Assembly: GCA_963791615.1 (NCBI GenBank)
Contig: CAWBTE010000006.1
Location: 496,001 to 560,000 of the forward strand
Direction: 5' to 3'
DNA from: CAILZL01 sp963791615
GTDB lineage: Bacteria; Pseudomonadota; Gammaproteobacteria; Steroidobacterales; Steroidobacteraceae
Length of the DNA: 64,000 bases
This document shows, piece by piece, positions 29,149-38,909 of this stretch. The notes below the pieces were generated by a model, which was not told the origin of the DNA, ran no database searches, and saw only the letters and a list, made by a program, of their open reading frames with translations. The position numbers and the translations under genes were made by a program. The stretch's first letter is position 1. Every line of letters starts with the position of its first letter.

Positions 29149-29251
29149 CGGGCGGTGAGATAGTTGGTATCCGTTGACTCGCCGCGGTAGCATCACTTCA
29201 CCAGTCGCTTGCTGAGCGGCAACCATCTACAACTCGGTTCGGGGGATTTCA

Positions 29252-29983
29252 ATGCGTAATTCAGGCACAAACATTCGCCGGCAGTTTCTCAAAGCAGGCG
29301 CTGCCGTCATTGCAGTGTCGCTTGCCGCGCCACTGTCAACATTTGCCGCAGCACCCGGCAAGATGAAGATCGGTATTGTCGGCTCGGGTCGGGTGGGCAC
29401 CGCGATTGGTACCGCATGGATCAAGGCCGGTCATGAAGTCATGTTCTCCTCCACCAATCTGGAAAAGAACAAACAGCTCGCCGCCACACTGGGCCCCAAT
29501 GCCAAAGCAGGCACACCGCGTGAGGCTGCGGCCTTTGGCGACGTGCTGGTGGTGTCGGTCCCTTATACCGCCCTGCCCTCAGTCGGCAAAGAACTGGCCG
29601 ATCTCATCAAGGGAAAAATCATTATCGACACCAGCAATCCCATTGTGCCGCGTGATGGCGAAATGGGCATCGCGGCGCGGGAAAAAGGCGCCGGGCTGGC
29701 TTCTGCAGAATTTCTGCCGGGTGCACGCATCGTGCGCGCCTTCAATGCAGTCGGTTCCGCGCGCATGGCAGTGGCCGCCCAGAATGCCGAGAAATTCGGC
29801 ATGCCCATCGCCGGGGAAGATGCAAAGGCCATCGAAGTCGCCTCGGCATTGATACGCGACGTGGGCTACGAGCCCGTGCTGATTGGTGGTTACGTGATGG
29901 GCAGGCATCTCATTCCGGGTACGCCTCTGGCTGGTGAACGTTCGCCGGAAGAGATCCGGAAAATCGCTGCGACACTTAAATAG
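29252..29983 (+). CDS. Tat-signal NAD(P)-binding protein, F420 reductase-like
   Basis: A 243-residue Rossmann protein resembling NADPH-dependent F420 reductase and related NAD(P)-binding proteins. The dinucleotide site is KIGIVGSGRVGTAIG, followed by HEVMFSSTN and IIDTSNPIVPRDGE. It is preceded by a twin-arginine-like leader (NIRRQFLKAGAAVIAVSLA, cleavage near TFAAA). An exported nicotinamide-dependent protein is odd because periplasmic NAD(P)H is scarce, so the protein may carry bound cofactor or the leader may anchor it. GGGGGATTTCA precedes the ATG. No coenzyme F420 genes are visible in the window. Confidence 0.8.
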   Translation: MRNSGTNIRRQFLKAGAAVIAVSLAAPLSTFAAAPGKMKIGIVGSGRVGTAIGTAWIKAGHEVMFSSTNLEKNKQLAATLGPNAKAGTPREAAAFGDVLVVSVPYTALPSVGKELADLIKGKIIIDTSNPIVPRDGEMGIAAREKGAGLASAEFLPGARIVRAFNAVGSARMAVAAQNAEKFGMPIAGEDAKAIEVASALIRDVGYEPVLIGGYVMGRHLIPGTPLAGERSPEEIRKIAATLK

Positions 29984-30289
29984 GCATTGTTCCGGTTTCG
30001 CTGCCAGCTTTGATGTTGCAATTTGCAACATCAGCGTAGATCGGATGGAGCAATGCGATACCCAGCATCCGGGAAACAAGATGCTGGGATTTCATTCCAG
30101 CCTGCGAGCTTCCGGCATCCCAGAGCCAGTGACCGTGCTGCCAACTTTTGCGCCTGGGTTGCCCTACGCACTTAGTGCACCCTAAATTGCTCAATAGTAA
30201 ATAGTCCCCTGCTGCGCCCCGCCGCCCCGGGTCGTATAGTCGGCGCACTGCGGCGATCGAGAACCGCGTTCAAGACGGGGGACACGACG
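29984..30289. other. intergenic region with palindromes
   Basis: No gene is seen. The region holds the palindrome at 30011-30033, and a hairpin CCCAGCATC/GATGCTGGG with a 10-base loop at 30061-30088. A further matching CATCCCAG near 30115 could form an alternative fold. The rest is probably the promoter of the DUF6152 gene. Confidence 0.5.
30011..30033. repeat. GCA-ATT-TGC palindrome (intergenic)
   Basis: TGATGTTGCA-att-TGCAACATCA has perfect 10-base arms and a 3-base loop. It shares its core design (arms ending GCA/TGC around ATT or TTT) with palindromes at 31348-31382, 31761-31787 and 33423-33451, although the outer arm sequences differ. Confidence 0.7.
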
Positions 30290-31306
30290 ATGAAACAGCA
30301 TAGCTGGCTCGCTTTACTGGCGGCCGTGGTGTCGACGGCAGCATTCGCCCACCACTCGCGTGCAGCATTCAAGCTCGATAAGACGATGCAGCTCACAGGC
30401 GTGCTGACCGAAGTCAGCTGGAGCAACCCGCATCTCTTCTACAAGGCGCAGGTGCCGAACGACAAGGGCGGCGTCGATGAGTGGATCTTCGAAGGCGGCA
30501 ACATTTCGTCAGCCCTGAAGCGTGGCTGGCAGAAGGACTCGGTCAAGGTGGGCGACCATGTCGTGATCGAAGCGTTCGTCAACCTCAACCCGACGGTGAA
30601 GTACGCCTTGCTGGAGCGCGTAACACTCACCAGCACCGGCGCAACCTTCCCCTCGCGTGAACAGCCGACGCCTGCCAAAGTTGCACCCTCTACCGATTTT
30701 TCGGGCACATGGGTACTCACCGGCCGGGATAACCGGACCGGAGAACACTTCGGCGCACCAAAAGATCTGACGCAGCTGACGGCGCTCGGCAAGACTCAAA
30801 TCGCAGCTTTCGATACGAAGAACGATCCGTACTTTCGCTGCATCATGATTTCCGTACCGCGCGTCATCTTCGGCTCGGCCGGCTATCGTTTCAAACGCGC
30901 AGCCAGGACACTCGAGATTACCAAGGAGCACTCGGCGCGACATCGTGTCATCCATATGGACGGCGCACCGAAGCCGGCCAGCTATAAACCCCACATGGAT
31001 GGCTGGTCCGTTGGCCGCATCGAAAAGGACGGTACGCTGGTCATCGAGACAGACGGCTTCGAACCCACATCCTGGGGTATTGCGAGAGGCGTCGACTCCA
31101 GCGCTCAGAAAAAATCGATTGAACGCTACAAGCTGAATCCTGACGGGCTGGGGATCACCGCCTCATACACAATCACCGATCCCGTCTATCTGACCGCACC
31201 GTACACCGTCATGGGCAACTACCGGAAAGTCGCCGATTACGAGTTCCCAGTAGAACCGCCCTGCGATCCGGAGATTGCCTCGCGGCATTTGCGAAGCGGG
31301 AAATAA
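30290..31306 (+). CDS. exported DUF6152-family protein
   Basis: A secreted protein of 338 residues with a short Sec signal (cleavage near AAFA, giving HHSRAAF at the mature end). The N-terminal ~110 residues fit DUF6152: AFKLDKTMQLTGVLTEVSWS, NPHLFYKAQV and VVIEAFVNLNP. The rest (TDFSGTWVLTGRDNRTGEHF, IHMDGAPKP) resembles domains often attached to it in proteobacteria that degrade steroids and aromatics. No catalytic function is known. It appears to be a single gene behind its own promoter. Confidence 0.75.
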   Translation: MKQHSWLALLAAVVSTAAFAHHSRAAFKLDKTMQLTGVLTEVSWSNPHLFYKAQVPNDKGGVDEWIFEGGNISSALKRGWQKDSVKVGDHVVIEAFVNLNPTVKYALLERVTLTSTGATFPSREQPTPAKVAPSTDFSGTWVLTGRDNRTGEHFGAPKDLTQLTALGKTQIAAFDTKNDPYFRCIMISVPRVIFGSAGYRFKRAARTLEITKEHSARHRVIHMDGAPKPASYKPHMDGWSVGRIEKDGTLVIETDGFEPTSWGIARGVDSSAQKKSIERYKLNPDGLGITASYTITDPVYLTAPYTVMGNYRKVADYEFPVEPPCDPEIASRHLRSGK

Positions 31307-31347
31307 GAAACTGACGCGTTCGGGTTTGCAGCGAGCTTAGACATCAG

Positions 31348-31382
31348 ACAACTTGAAATCGCAATTTGCGATTTCAAGTTGT
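31348..31382. repeat. long perfect palindrome upstream of ORF6N remnant
   Basis: ACAACTTGAAATCGCA-att-TGCGATTTCAAGTTGT has perfect 16-base arms around ATT. The same TCGCA-ATT-TGCGA core occurs inside the ORF6N remnant at 31761-31787, and a related one in the second ORF6N gene at 33423-33451. A reading through it gives LKSQFAISS, like the ORF6N peptide RSQFATS. It may be a displaced copy of the intragenic palindrome. Confidence 0.8.
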
Positions 31383-31546
31383 TGTTCCAATAGCCGCGCA
31401 GGGTGGATGCCCCATCCGACTTACAACAGAATGACCCGCCTTACGTGCTATCGAGGCCGTACAGGAGACTCCGCACACAACTTTTCTGTCTTATCAAAAC
31501 CGGGTAAGTTACCGCGTGGATACTCATGGACAGGTAAGAACGACTC

Positions 31547-32077
31547 ATGCCAATTGCGAAAAAGAAGCAAGCCACCGCTCTTCCGGTGGAACAGATAACC
31601 CAATCCATTCTCATCCTGCGCGGACAGCGGGTGCTGCTGGATAGCGATCTGGCCGGGCTCTACGGCGTCACCACCAAGCGCTTCAACGAGCAAGTCAAAC
31701 GCAACCTGGATCGGTTCCCGGCAGATTTCATGTTTCAGATCACCACCGAGGAACTCAGCGTTTGAGGTCGCAATTTGCGACCTCAAAGCCCGGTCGCGGC
31801 GGCCGCCGCTACGCGCCCTATGTCTTCACCGAACATGGCGCCATCATGGCCGCCATGATTCTCAACAGCCCCCGTGCCGTCGAGATGAGTGTCTATGTGG
31901 TGCGCTGCCGCCATCAGCGCCGACATGGATGTGCGACTCTCCAAGGCACTGGGCACCTCGCCCGGTCACTGGCTGGCTTTGCAGGGTGACTATGATTTGT
32001 GGCAGGCGCAGAAAAAATTCAAAGCGCGGATCAAACGCATTGCGGTGCCGAGCTTGCCGAAAGTGGCGAATGGATGA
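31547..32077 (+). pseudogene. broken ORF6N gene joined to a HigA-like antitoxin tail
   Basis: The first 72 codons encode an ORF6N domain (VEQITQSILILRGQRVLLDS, RFPADFMFQIT) and stop at 31765. A shifted frame continues with RSQFATSKPGRGGRRYAPYV and FTEHGAIMAAMILNSPRAVE. Sequence similarity then changes abruptly: from about 31912 a third frame reads SADMDVRLSKALGTSPGHWL then ALQGDYDLWQAQKKF. That is the C-terminal pattern of HigA-type antitoxins, not ORF6N. The gene is thus a chimera made by a deletion, plus frameshifts. An ORF6N relative lies at 33105-33659. Confidence 0.75.
31761..31787. repeat. palindrome inside ORF6N remnant
   Basis: TTTGAGGTCGCA-att-TGCGACCTCAAA has perfect 12-base arms and the ATT loop. 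It spans the place where the first ORF6N frame ends and codes for the peptide LRSQFATS in the shifted frame. It has the same core as the intergenic palindrome at 31348-31382. Confidence 0.8.
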
Positions 32078-32130
32078 GTCAGTCAAGATTCAAGACCTGA
32101 TCCCGATACTCGTGTGCAGCTAGGACTCGC

Positions 32131-32776
32131 CTATTTCTTGTCAGGCGCACTAACCGTCACATTGATACCTTCGGTTGAATAGCGGCCGTCCCATTTCACG
32201 GACAGCTCCAGCGGATCGCTGCTAAATTTCTTCGCTATGCGCCTGCACTCGGAAAGAAACAGCACAAGGGTAGCCTATGTTCTGAAAGGTTCCCGCCGGA
32301 AAAAACTTCAGATGAATTTGTAAGTAGCCTCGCTCGTGATTCGCCGGATCGCGCACGAGGCTAAAGAGATCAGCGTAGGCGTCGGGACCCAAGATCCGCT
32401 CGGCTCCCATGGTGTGCTCGTGCTGCCATACCAATGGAACTCCTGATGGCAAATCGATGAACCCACGTTGTTGCCCAGTGCTGGTCACGATTTCAAGGCG
32501 AGTCACGACGACATGAACTCTAGTTGCTTTCGCGTGTCGGTGTTTGTTTTCAACCTTGATATGGAAATACCGCGCTTCACCGTCCGGCTCACTGATCGCT
32601 TGAGCGAGCGGCTCGTGAAACACTGATTGCCGAGTCCCTATATCGTCGTTCAGGCTGATCGCAAGCTTTGGCCTAAACCAAGGCAGCCTCGGGATCCAAA
32701 GGGAAGCCACGGCAACTACAACAGCACCTACGGTGCCAATTGCTGTAGCAATATCCCATATGGAGGTTTCACTCAT
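32131..32776 (-). CDS. hypothetical membrane-anchored protein (frameshifted)
   Basis: A protein of unknown family, about 214 residues if intact. An N-terminal hydrophobic helix (IATAIGTVGAVVVAVASLW) precedes a soluble region with predicted beta strands (ARYFHIKVENKHRHAKATRV, HVVVTRLEIV). The main frame stops at 32222. The sequence downstream reads in another frame as AKKFSSDPLELSVKWDGRYS then TEGINVTVSAPDKK to a TAG at 32131. A one-base indel near 32237-32245 is therefore likely. Its base composition is less GC-rich than the core genes, in keeping with the accessory surroundings. Confidence 0.6.
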
Positions 32777-33104
32777 AGGCCGTAAACATTTGCCTCAGAT
32801 AGTCGAAGCGTCGCCGGTCGCCGAAGCGAGCGTAAATGGGACTGGGCCGTCGAGCCAAAGGTATCCTAGTAGACGCCACAATGCGAATTCAAACCATCGG
32901 AAATCTTGGCCGCAATTATGTGTAGAAGTTCAGACCCGATCTGACAGTTACTGGATTTGCGGTTGTGACTGTCAGGTCAAATTCAGTTGATCAACTTGTC
33001 CTGCCAGATTGATTTGCCATCCCTGAAGGTCTCCATCGGAGTCCTGCCACAGCACATCTTGCCCCAGCCAGCCGATGCCGGGCCGTCGGATCGTAGGTAT
33101 TGCA
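32777..33104. other. intergenic stretch within accessory island
   Basis: Apart from the transposase remnant at its right end, no gene or clear regulatory signal is seen. The base composition is more AT-rich than the flanking core genes. Confidence 0.5.
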
Positions 33105-33105
33105 T
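32983..33105 (-). pseudogene. C-terminal remnant of an IS481-type transposase
   Basis: The minus-strand reading KMCCGRTPMETFRDGKSIWQ followed by DKLIN and a stop matches the C-terminal tail of IS481-family transposases (typically ...QGKMCCGRTPMxTF...). Upstream sequence no longer matches, and no terminal inverted repeats were found. It marks past insertion-sequence activity between the two ORF6N genes. Confidence 0.65.
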
Positions 33106-33659
33106 CAGGACTTCTTCCTCTCCTGCAGCTCAACAAACCCGATCGATCGCTTGCTGGGTTCTGGCGGATTCATCAACTGGCGGATGGTCTTGAGAATACC
33201 GACAATGGCTTCGTCATGCGTGGAGACTTTGCGTTCCAGCTTCTTCAGCTGCTGAGCCAGTTCCTTATTGGAGGCCAGTAGGTCTCGCAACTGCACGAAA
33301 GCACGCACTACATAGACACCCATTTCCACCGCTCGCGGAGAACGCAACACATTGGCGGCCTGTATTGCTCCATGCTCGGTGAAGGCAAAAGGTTGATACT
33401 TGATATTGGAACCCCTACTCTCCTTCAAGATCGCATTTTGCGATCTTGAAGCCTCAGCCTCCTCACGTGTTAGCCGAAACATGAAATCCTCTGGGAAACG
33501 CGCCTTGTTGCGTTTGACCGCCTCATTGAGCCGTCCAGTCGGAACCCCATAGATCTCAGCCAAATCACGATCCAGCAACACTCGCTGACCACGAATAATG
33601 AGAATGGATCTGGTGATTCGATCCACCGGAACGGAAATTCCGCGCTTCTTGCTCGCCAT
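33105..33659 (-). CDS. ORF6N domain-containing protein
   Basis: A DNA-binding-type protein of about 184 residues. The N-terminal ORF6N (KilA-N-related) domain is complete: VDRITRSILIIRGQRVLLDR, LAEIYGVPTGRLNEAVKRN, RFPEDFMFRLT. This is followed by SRSQNAILKES and FAFTEHGAIQAANVLRSPRA. A predicted coiled coil ends the protein (ELAQQLKKLERKVSTHDEAI). I chose ATG 33659, which has GGGAGG 7 bases upstream. ORF6N proteins come from phages and mobile elements; the cellular role is unknown. The gene contains the palindrome at 33423-33451, exactly at the variable SRSQNAILK segment. Confidence 0.85.
   Translation of the reverse strand: MASKKRGISVPVDRITRSILIIRGQRVLLDRDLAEIYGVPTGRLNEAVKRNKARFPEDFMFRLTREEAEASRSQNAILKESRGSNIKYQPFAFTEHGAIQAANVLRSPRAVEMGVYVVRAFVQLRDLLASNKELAQQLKKLERKVSTHDEAIVGILKTIRQLMNPPEPSKRSIGFVELQERKKS
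33423..33451. repeat. palindrome inside intact ORF6N gene
   Basis: CTTCAAGATCGCA-ttt-TGCGATCTTGAAG has perfect 13-base arms and a 3-base loop within coding sequence. It encodes SRSQNAILKE at the same protein position as the palindrome in the ORF6N remnant (31761-31787). The arms differ but the core and geometry are the same. Confidence 0.8.
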
Positions 33660-33683
33660 AAGAAACCTCCCTGATTGATCCTT

Positions 33684-33712
33684 GAAAAAACCCCGACACT
33701 TTCGTATCGGGC
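33684..33712 (-). terminator. terminator after isocitrate dehydrogenase
   Basis: On the minus strand, CCCGATAC-gaaa-GTGTCGGG is followed by a run of six T. It lies 16 bases after the isocitrate dehydrogenase stop and just upstream of the ORF6N ribosome binding site. It separates the two transcripts. Confidence 0.85.
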
Positions 33713-33727
33713 TTTCTTTTTTCACTC

Positions 33728-35955
<2,228 letters not shown>

Positions 35956-36165
35956 GACTTTCCTTCAAGGCTGGTTCAAGACTGGGCAAAATCGCTGTGG
36001 ATCGGCACGCAACGTACCGCGTAAAGGCGGGCAGTATATCAAGCGAATCCGCAGCGCTGGGCGCGGGCGCTGGAATTTCCGCTCGGCAGAGTTCGCTTTG
36101 TCCGCACACGGCCGGGTTCAACTACACTGGCCGCCTGATCGACACAATGCACGGGAGAGTCTGCC

Positions 36166-36405
36166 TTGATTTCCGTATTTCGCGGCAGTGACTACATTGA
36201 AGCGCAGTTGCTAACCGGCTTGTTGCAGCAGCATGGCATTGACGTGTTTCTGCAGGGCGCGGCGCTACAGGGTGCACTGGGCGAAATCCCGGCGATGGGT
36301 CATCTGTCGCTTTTGGTGGATGAGCAGGATCAGGTCGCGGCGAAGTCAGTGCTCGCCGCCTACGAACGCGGCGAGTTGGCGATTGACGAGGCAGAAGACT
36401 ACTGA
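36166..36405 (+). CDS. DUF2007-family small protein
   Basis: A 79-residue cytosolic protein of the DUF2007 (putative signal-transducing protein) family. The typical start YRGSDYIEAQLL-like segment is seen as FRGSDYIEAQLLTGLLQQHG, followed by LLVDEQDQVAAKSVLAAYER. No enzymatic role is known. It is divergent from isocitrate dehydrogenase. Confidence 0.8.
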   Translation: MISVFRGSDYIEAQLLTGLLQQHGIDVFLQGAALQGALGEIPAMGHLSLLVDEQDQVAAKSVLAAYERGELAIDEAEDY

Positions 36406-36461
36406 GCAGAACCGTCACGCGCTTTGCTTCTCCAGCGTCTCAGAACAGTGCAGACGCCGGT

Positions 36462-37637
36462 TCACGATCCCGCTGAAGGACGCAATGCCTGCTGCAAATC
36501 GTCGATCAGATCGGACAGCTCTTCGATACCCACCGACAGACGGATGGTCTGGTCGGTTATCCCTGCCCAGCGGCGTTGTTCCACCGGCAGATCACGCGCC
36601 TGCAACATGGACGGCGGCAACACCAGCGATTCGGTCGAGCCCAGACTCGCGGCCAGTTTGAACAGCTTCAGTTTTTGCACGCAGGCATTGGCGTCGGCTT
36701 CCGTACCGCGAATTTCAAAACTCACCACCGCACCGCCGTTGTCCGTCTGCTGCAGCGCCAGTGCATGTTGCGGATGCGTCGGCAATCCCGGATAGCGCAC
36801 CGCACGAATTGCCGGATGCTGCTCAAGAAATTGCGCAATGGCCAACGCATTCTGGCAGGCGCGTTCATAACGCAGGCCATAGGTTTTCAGGCCGCGCTGG
36901 ATCAGGAAGGCCGCATGGGGATCGAGCATGGCGCCGAGGGTAATGAATTCATGACGCAGCTGCGTGTGCAACGGATCGTTGCTGATCACCGCACCGGCCA
37001 TCACATCGCCATGACCATTGGCGTACTTGGTCAGTGAATGTACGTACACATCCACAGGATACTGGCCATGCGCATGCAGGCCGGCCAGGGTGTTGTCCAT
37101 GACCGTCAGGCAATCATGCTGTTTTGCCAGCGCACACAGCCGTTCCAGATCCGCAATTTTCAGGATGGGATTGGTGGGGCTCTCGAACACCATCAGGCGC
37201 GTCGGCGTGGTGCGCAGACATTGCTCGATGGCGGCATGATCCTCAACCGACAGGATGGTGTGTGTGACACCGAATCGCGCCAGTACCCGGCGCGCCATCT
37301 GCCGCGTGGGCGCATAACCCTCGGCAAACACGATGAGGTGATCACCCTGCTTGCACAACGCCTGCAAGGTCATGCTGACGGCCGCCACACCCGATGCAGC
37401 CAGCAGGCAATGGTCACGACCTTGCAGGCCCGCCAGCGTCTGCTGCAATTGCTGCAAGGTCGGATTGTCAATACGCGAATAAACATAGCCATCACGTTCG
37501 CCTGCGCTATGCCGCGCCGCTTCGTGCAGCTCATCAAAACTGAATTTGACGGACTGATAGATGGGTGCAACCAGCGACGGGTTGTCGCTTGCCACCGGGA
37601 TTGCAGGCGGATGATTGGTGAAGGTGTTGGTTTTCAT
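36462..37637 (-). CDS. Cys/Met metabolism PLP-dependent enzyme
   Basis: A fold-type I PLP enzyme of 391 residues in the cystathionine gamma-synthase / beta-lyase / methionine gamma-lyase family. Visible features: YVYSRIDNPTLQQLQQTLAG, the aspartate in TVMDNTLAG, the Schiff-base lysine in VHSLTKYANGHGDVMAGA, and SLGSTESLVLPP near the C-terminus. I chose ATG 37637 (MKTNTFTNHPP). The open frame extends far beyond it, but that extension is antisense to the dehydrogenase E1 gene and has no homology. The exact reaction cannot be assigned from sequence alone. Confidence 0.87.
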   Translation of the reverse strand: MKTNTFTNHPPAIPVASDNPSLVAPIYQSVKFSFDELHEAARHSAGERDGYVYSRIDNPTLQQLQQTLAGLQGRDHCLLAASGVAAVSMTLQALCKQGDHLIVFAEGYAPTRQMARRVLARFGVTHTILSVEDHAAIEQCLRTTPTRLMVFESPTNPILKIADLERLCALAKQHDCLTVMDNTLAGLHAHGQYPVDVYVHSLTKYANGHGDVMAGAVISNDPLHTQLRHEFITLGAMLDPHAAFLIQRGLKTYGLRYERACQNALAIAQFLEQHPAIRAVRYPGLPTHPQHALALQQTDNGGAVVSFEIRGTEADANACVQKLKLFKLAASLGSTESLVLPPSMLQARDLPVEQRRWAGITDQTIRLSVGIEELSDLIDDLQQALRPSAGS

Positions 37638-37740
37638 GGCTGCCCACGTAGCAGAGACTGGTCGAAAAATGGTGTCAGAAATCAATACCCATGATGGCAT
37701 ACGAACACGCACAATGATCGGGCAGGCAAGGCTCGCTCGG

Positions 37741-37746
37741 CTATAA
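37741..37746 (+). promoter_or_regulatory. putative -10 box of the E1-E2 operon
   Basis: TATAAT at 37741-37746 is a consensus -10 hexamer 54 bases before the proposed E1 alpha start. No strong -35 hexamer is visible at the normal spacing. Confidence 0.45.
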
Positions 37747-37799
37747 TGCGCGCTGATTTTGTCAGGCCGCGGACCCGCAGCGGCATGGAGACGACCCCG

Positions 37800-38909
37800 G
37801 TGACGATAACGGCCCAGTTCGACATTCAGTACCACCAGTATCTGGATCAGGAAGGCCGGTTCCTGCCTGAGATCGACCCCGCCGCCCTGCCCGCCTTTGT
37901 GCGTGACCCGGCAGAACTGCTGAAGATGTACCGGATGATGGTGCTGGTGCGAACCTTTGACACCAAGGCCGTTAACTTGCAACGCACCGGCAAGCTGGGC
38001 ACCTATCCACCCGCGCTGGGCCATGAAGCCGCCCAGGTCGGTGCGGCGGCTGCCTTGCGTGTTGAAGATGTCATCGCCCCGGTGTATCGCGAAATCGGTA
38101 CGCAGATCTGGCGCGGCGTACGCATGGTGGAAATCCTGCGTTACTGGGGTGGTGATGAAATCGGCAATGACTTCGTCAATACCCGTCATGATTTTCCCTG
38201 GTGCGTACCCATCGCCACCCAGACCCTGCATGCCGCTGGCGCAGCCATGGCGTTCCAGATTCGCAACGAACCGCGCTGTGCGCTGGCCTTTATCGGTGAT
38301 GGCGGCACTTCCGAAGGCGCATTTTACGAAGCCATGAATGTCGCCGGGGTGCGCAAGCTGCCGGTGATTTTTTATGTAGTGAACAATCGCTGGGCCATCT
38401 CGATTCCCATTGAACAGCAAACCGCTGCACAGACGCTGGCGCAGAAAGGCATCGCCGCCGGCATCCCCGGTATTCAGGTGGATGGCAATGACATTCTCGC
38501 CGTGCGGGATGTACTGGAACAGGCGCTGGCGCGCGCCCGTCGCGGCGAAGGCCCGACCGTCGTCGAAGCCCTCACCTATCGACTGAGTGATCACACCACG
38601 GCCGATGACGCCAGTCGCTATCGTCCCACCGGTGAGGTTGAACAGGGCTGGACGCTGGAGCCCATCAAGCGGCTGCGCAATTACCTGCAACAGCTGAACC
38701 TCTGGGACGACATGCAGGAACAGGCGTTCAAGGCAGAATGCAGCGCACAGGTGGAAGCAGCGGTGCAGGATTACTTCAACTCGCCCAAAGCGCCGGTGAG
38801 TGCGATGTTTGATCACCTGTTCGCCACGCTGCCGCCGCGCATTGCCGAACAACGTGATGAAGCCGTGGCCTGGAGCCATGCGCACAAGGAGCAGGCGCAC
38901 CATGGCTAA
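37800..38909 (+). CDS. pyruvate/2-oxoacid dehydrogenase E1 alpha subunit
   Basis: The alpha subunit of a thiamine-diphosphate E1 (alpha2beta2 type), 369 residues. The substrate is pyruvate or a branched-chain 2-oxoacid. The TPP/Mg motif is complete: IGDGGTSEGAFYEAMNVAGV ending VVNN. The phosphorylation-loop-type segment YRLSDHTTADDASRY is present. GTG 37800 has GGAG 9 bases upstream; ATG 37785 is an alternative. The 3' end overlaps the E1 beta start by 8 bases. No E3 gene is visible, so lipoamide dehydrogenase must come from elsewhere. Similar E1 alpha proteins are often labelled PdhA. Confidence 0.9.
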   Translation: MTITAQFDIQYHQYLDQEGRFLPEIDPAALPAFVRDPAELLKMYRMMVLVRTFDTKAVNLQRTGKLGTYPPALGHEAAQVGAAAALRVEDVIAPVYREIGTQIWRGVRMVEILRYWGGDEIGNDFVNTRHDFPWCVPIATQTLHAAGAAMAFQIRNEPRCALAFIGDGGTSEGAFYEAMNVAGVRKLPVIFYVVNNRWAISIPIEQQTAAQTLAQKGIAAGIPGIQVDGNDILAVRDVLEQALARARRGEGPTVVEALTYRLSDHTTADDASRYRPTGEVEQGWTLEPIKRLRNYLQQLNLWDDMQEQAFKAECSAQVEAAVQDYFNSPKAPVSAMFDHLFATLPPRIAEQRDEAVAWSHAHKEQAHHG

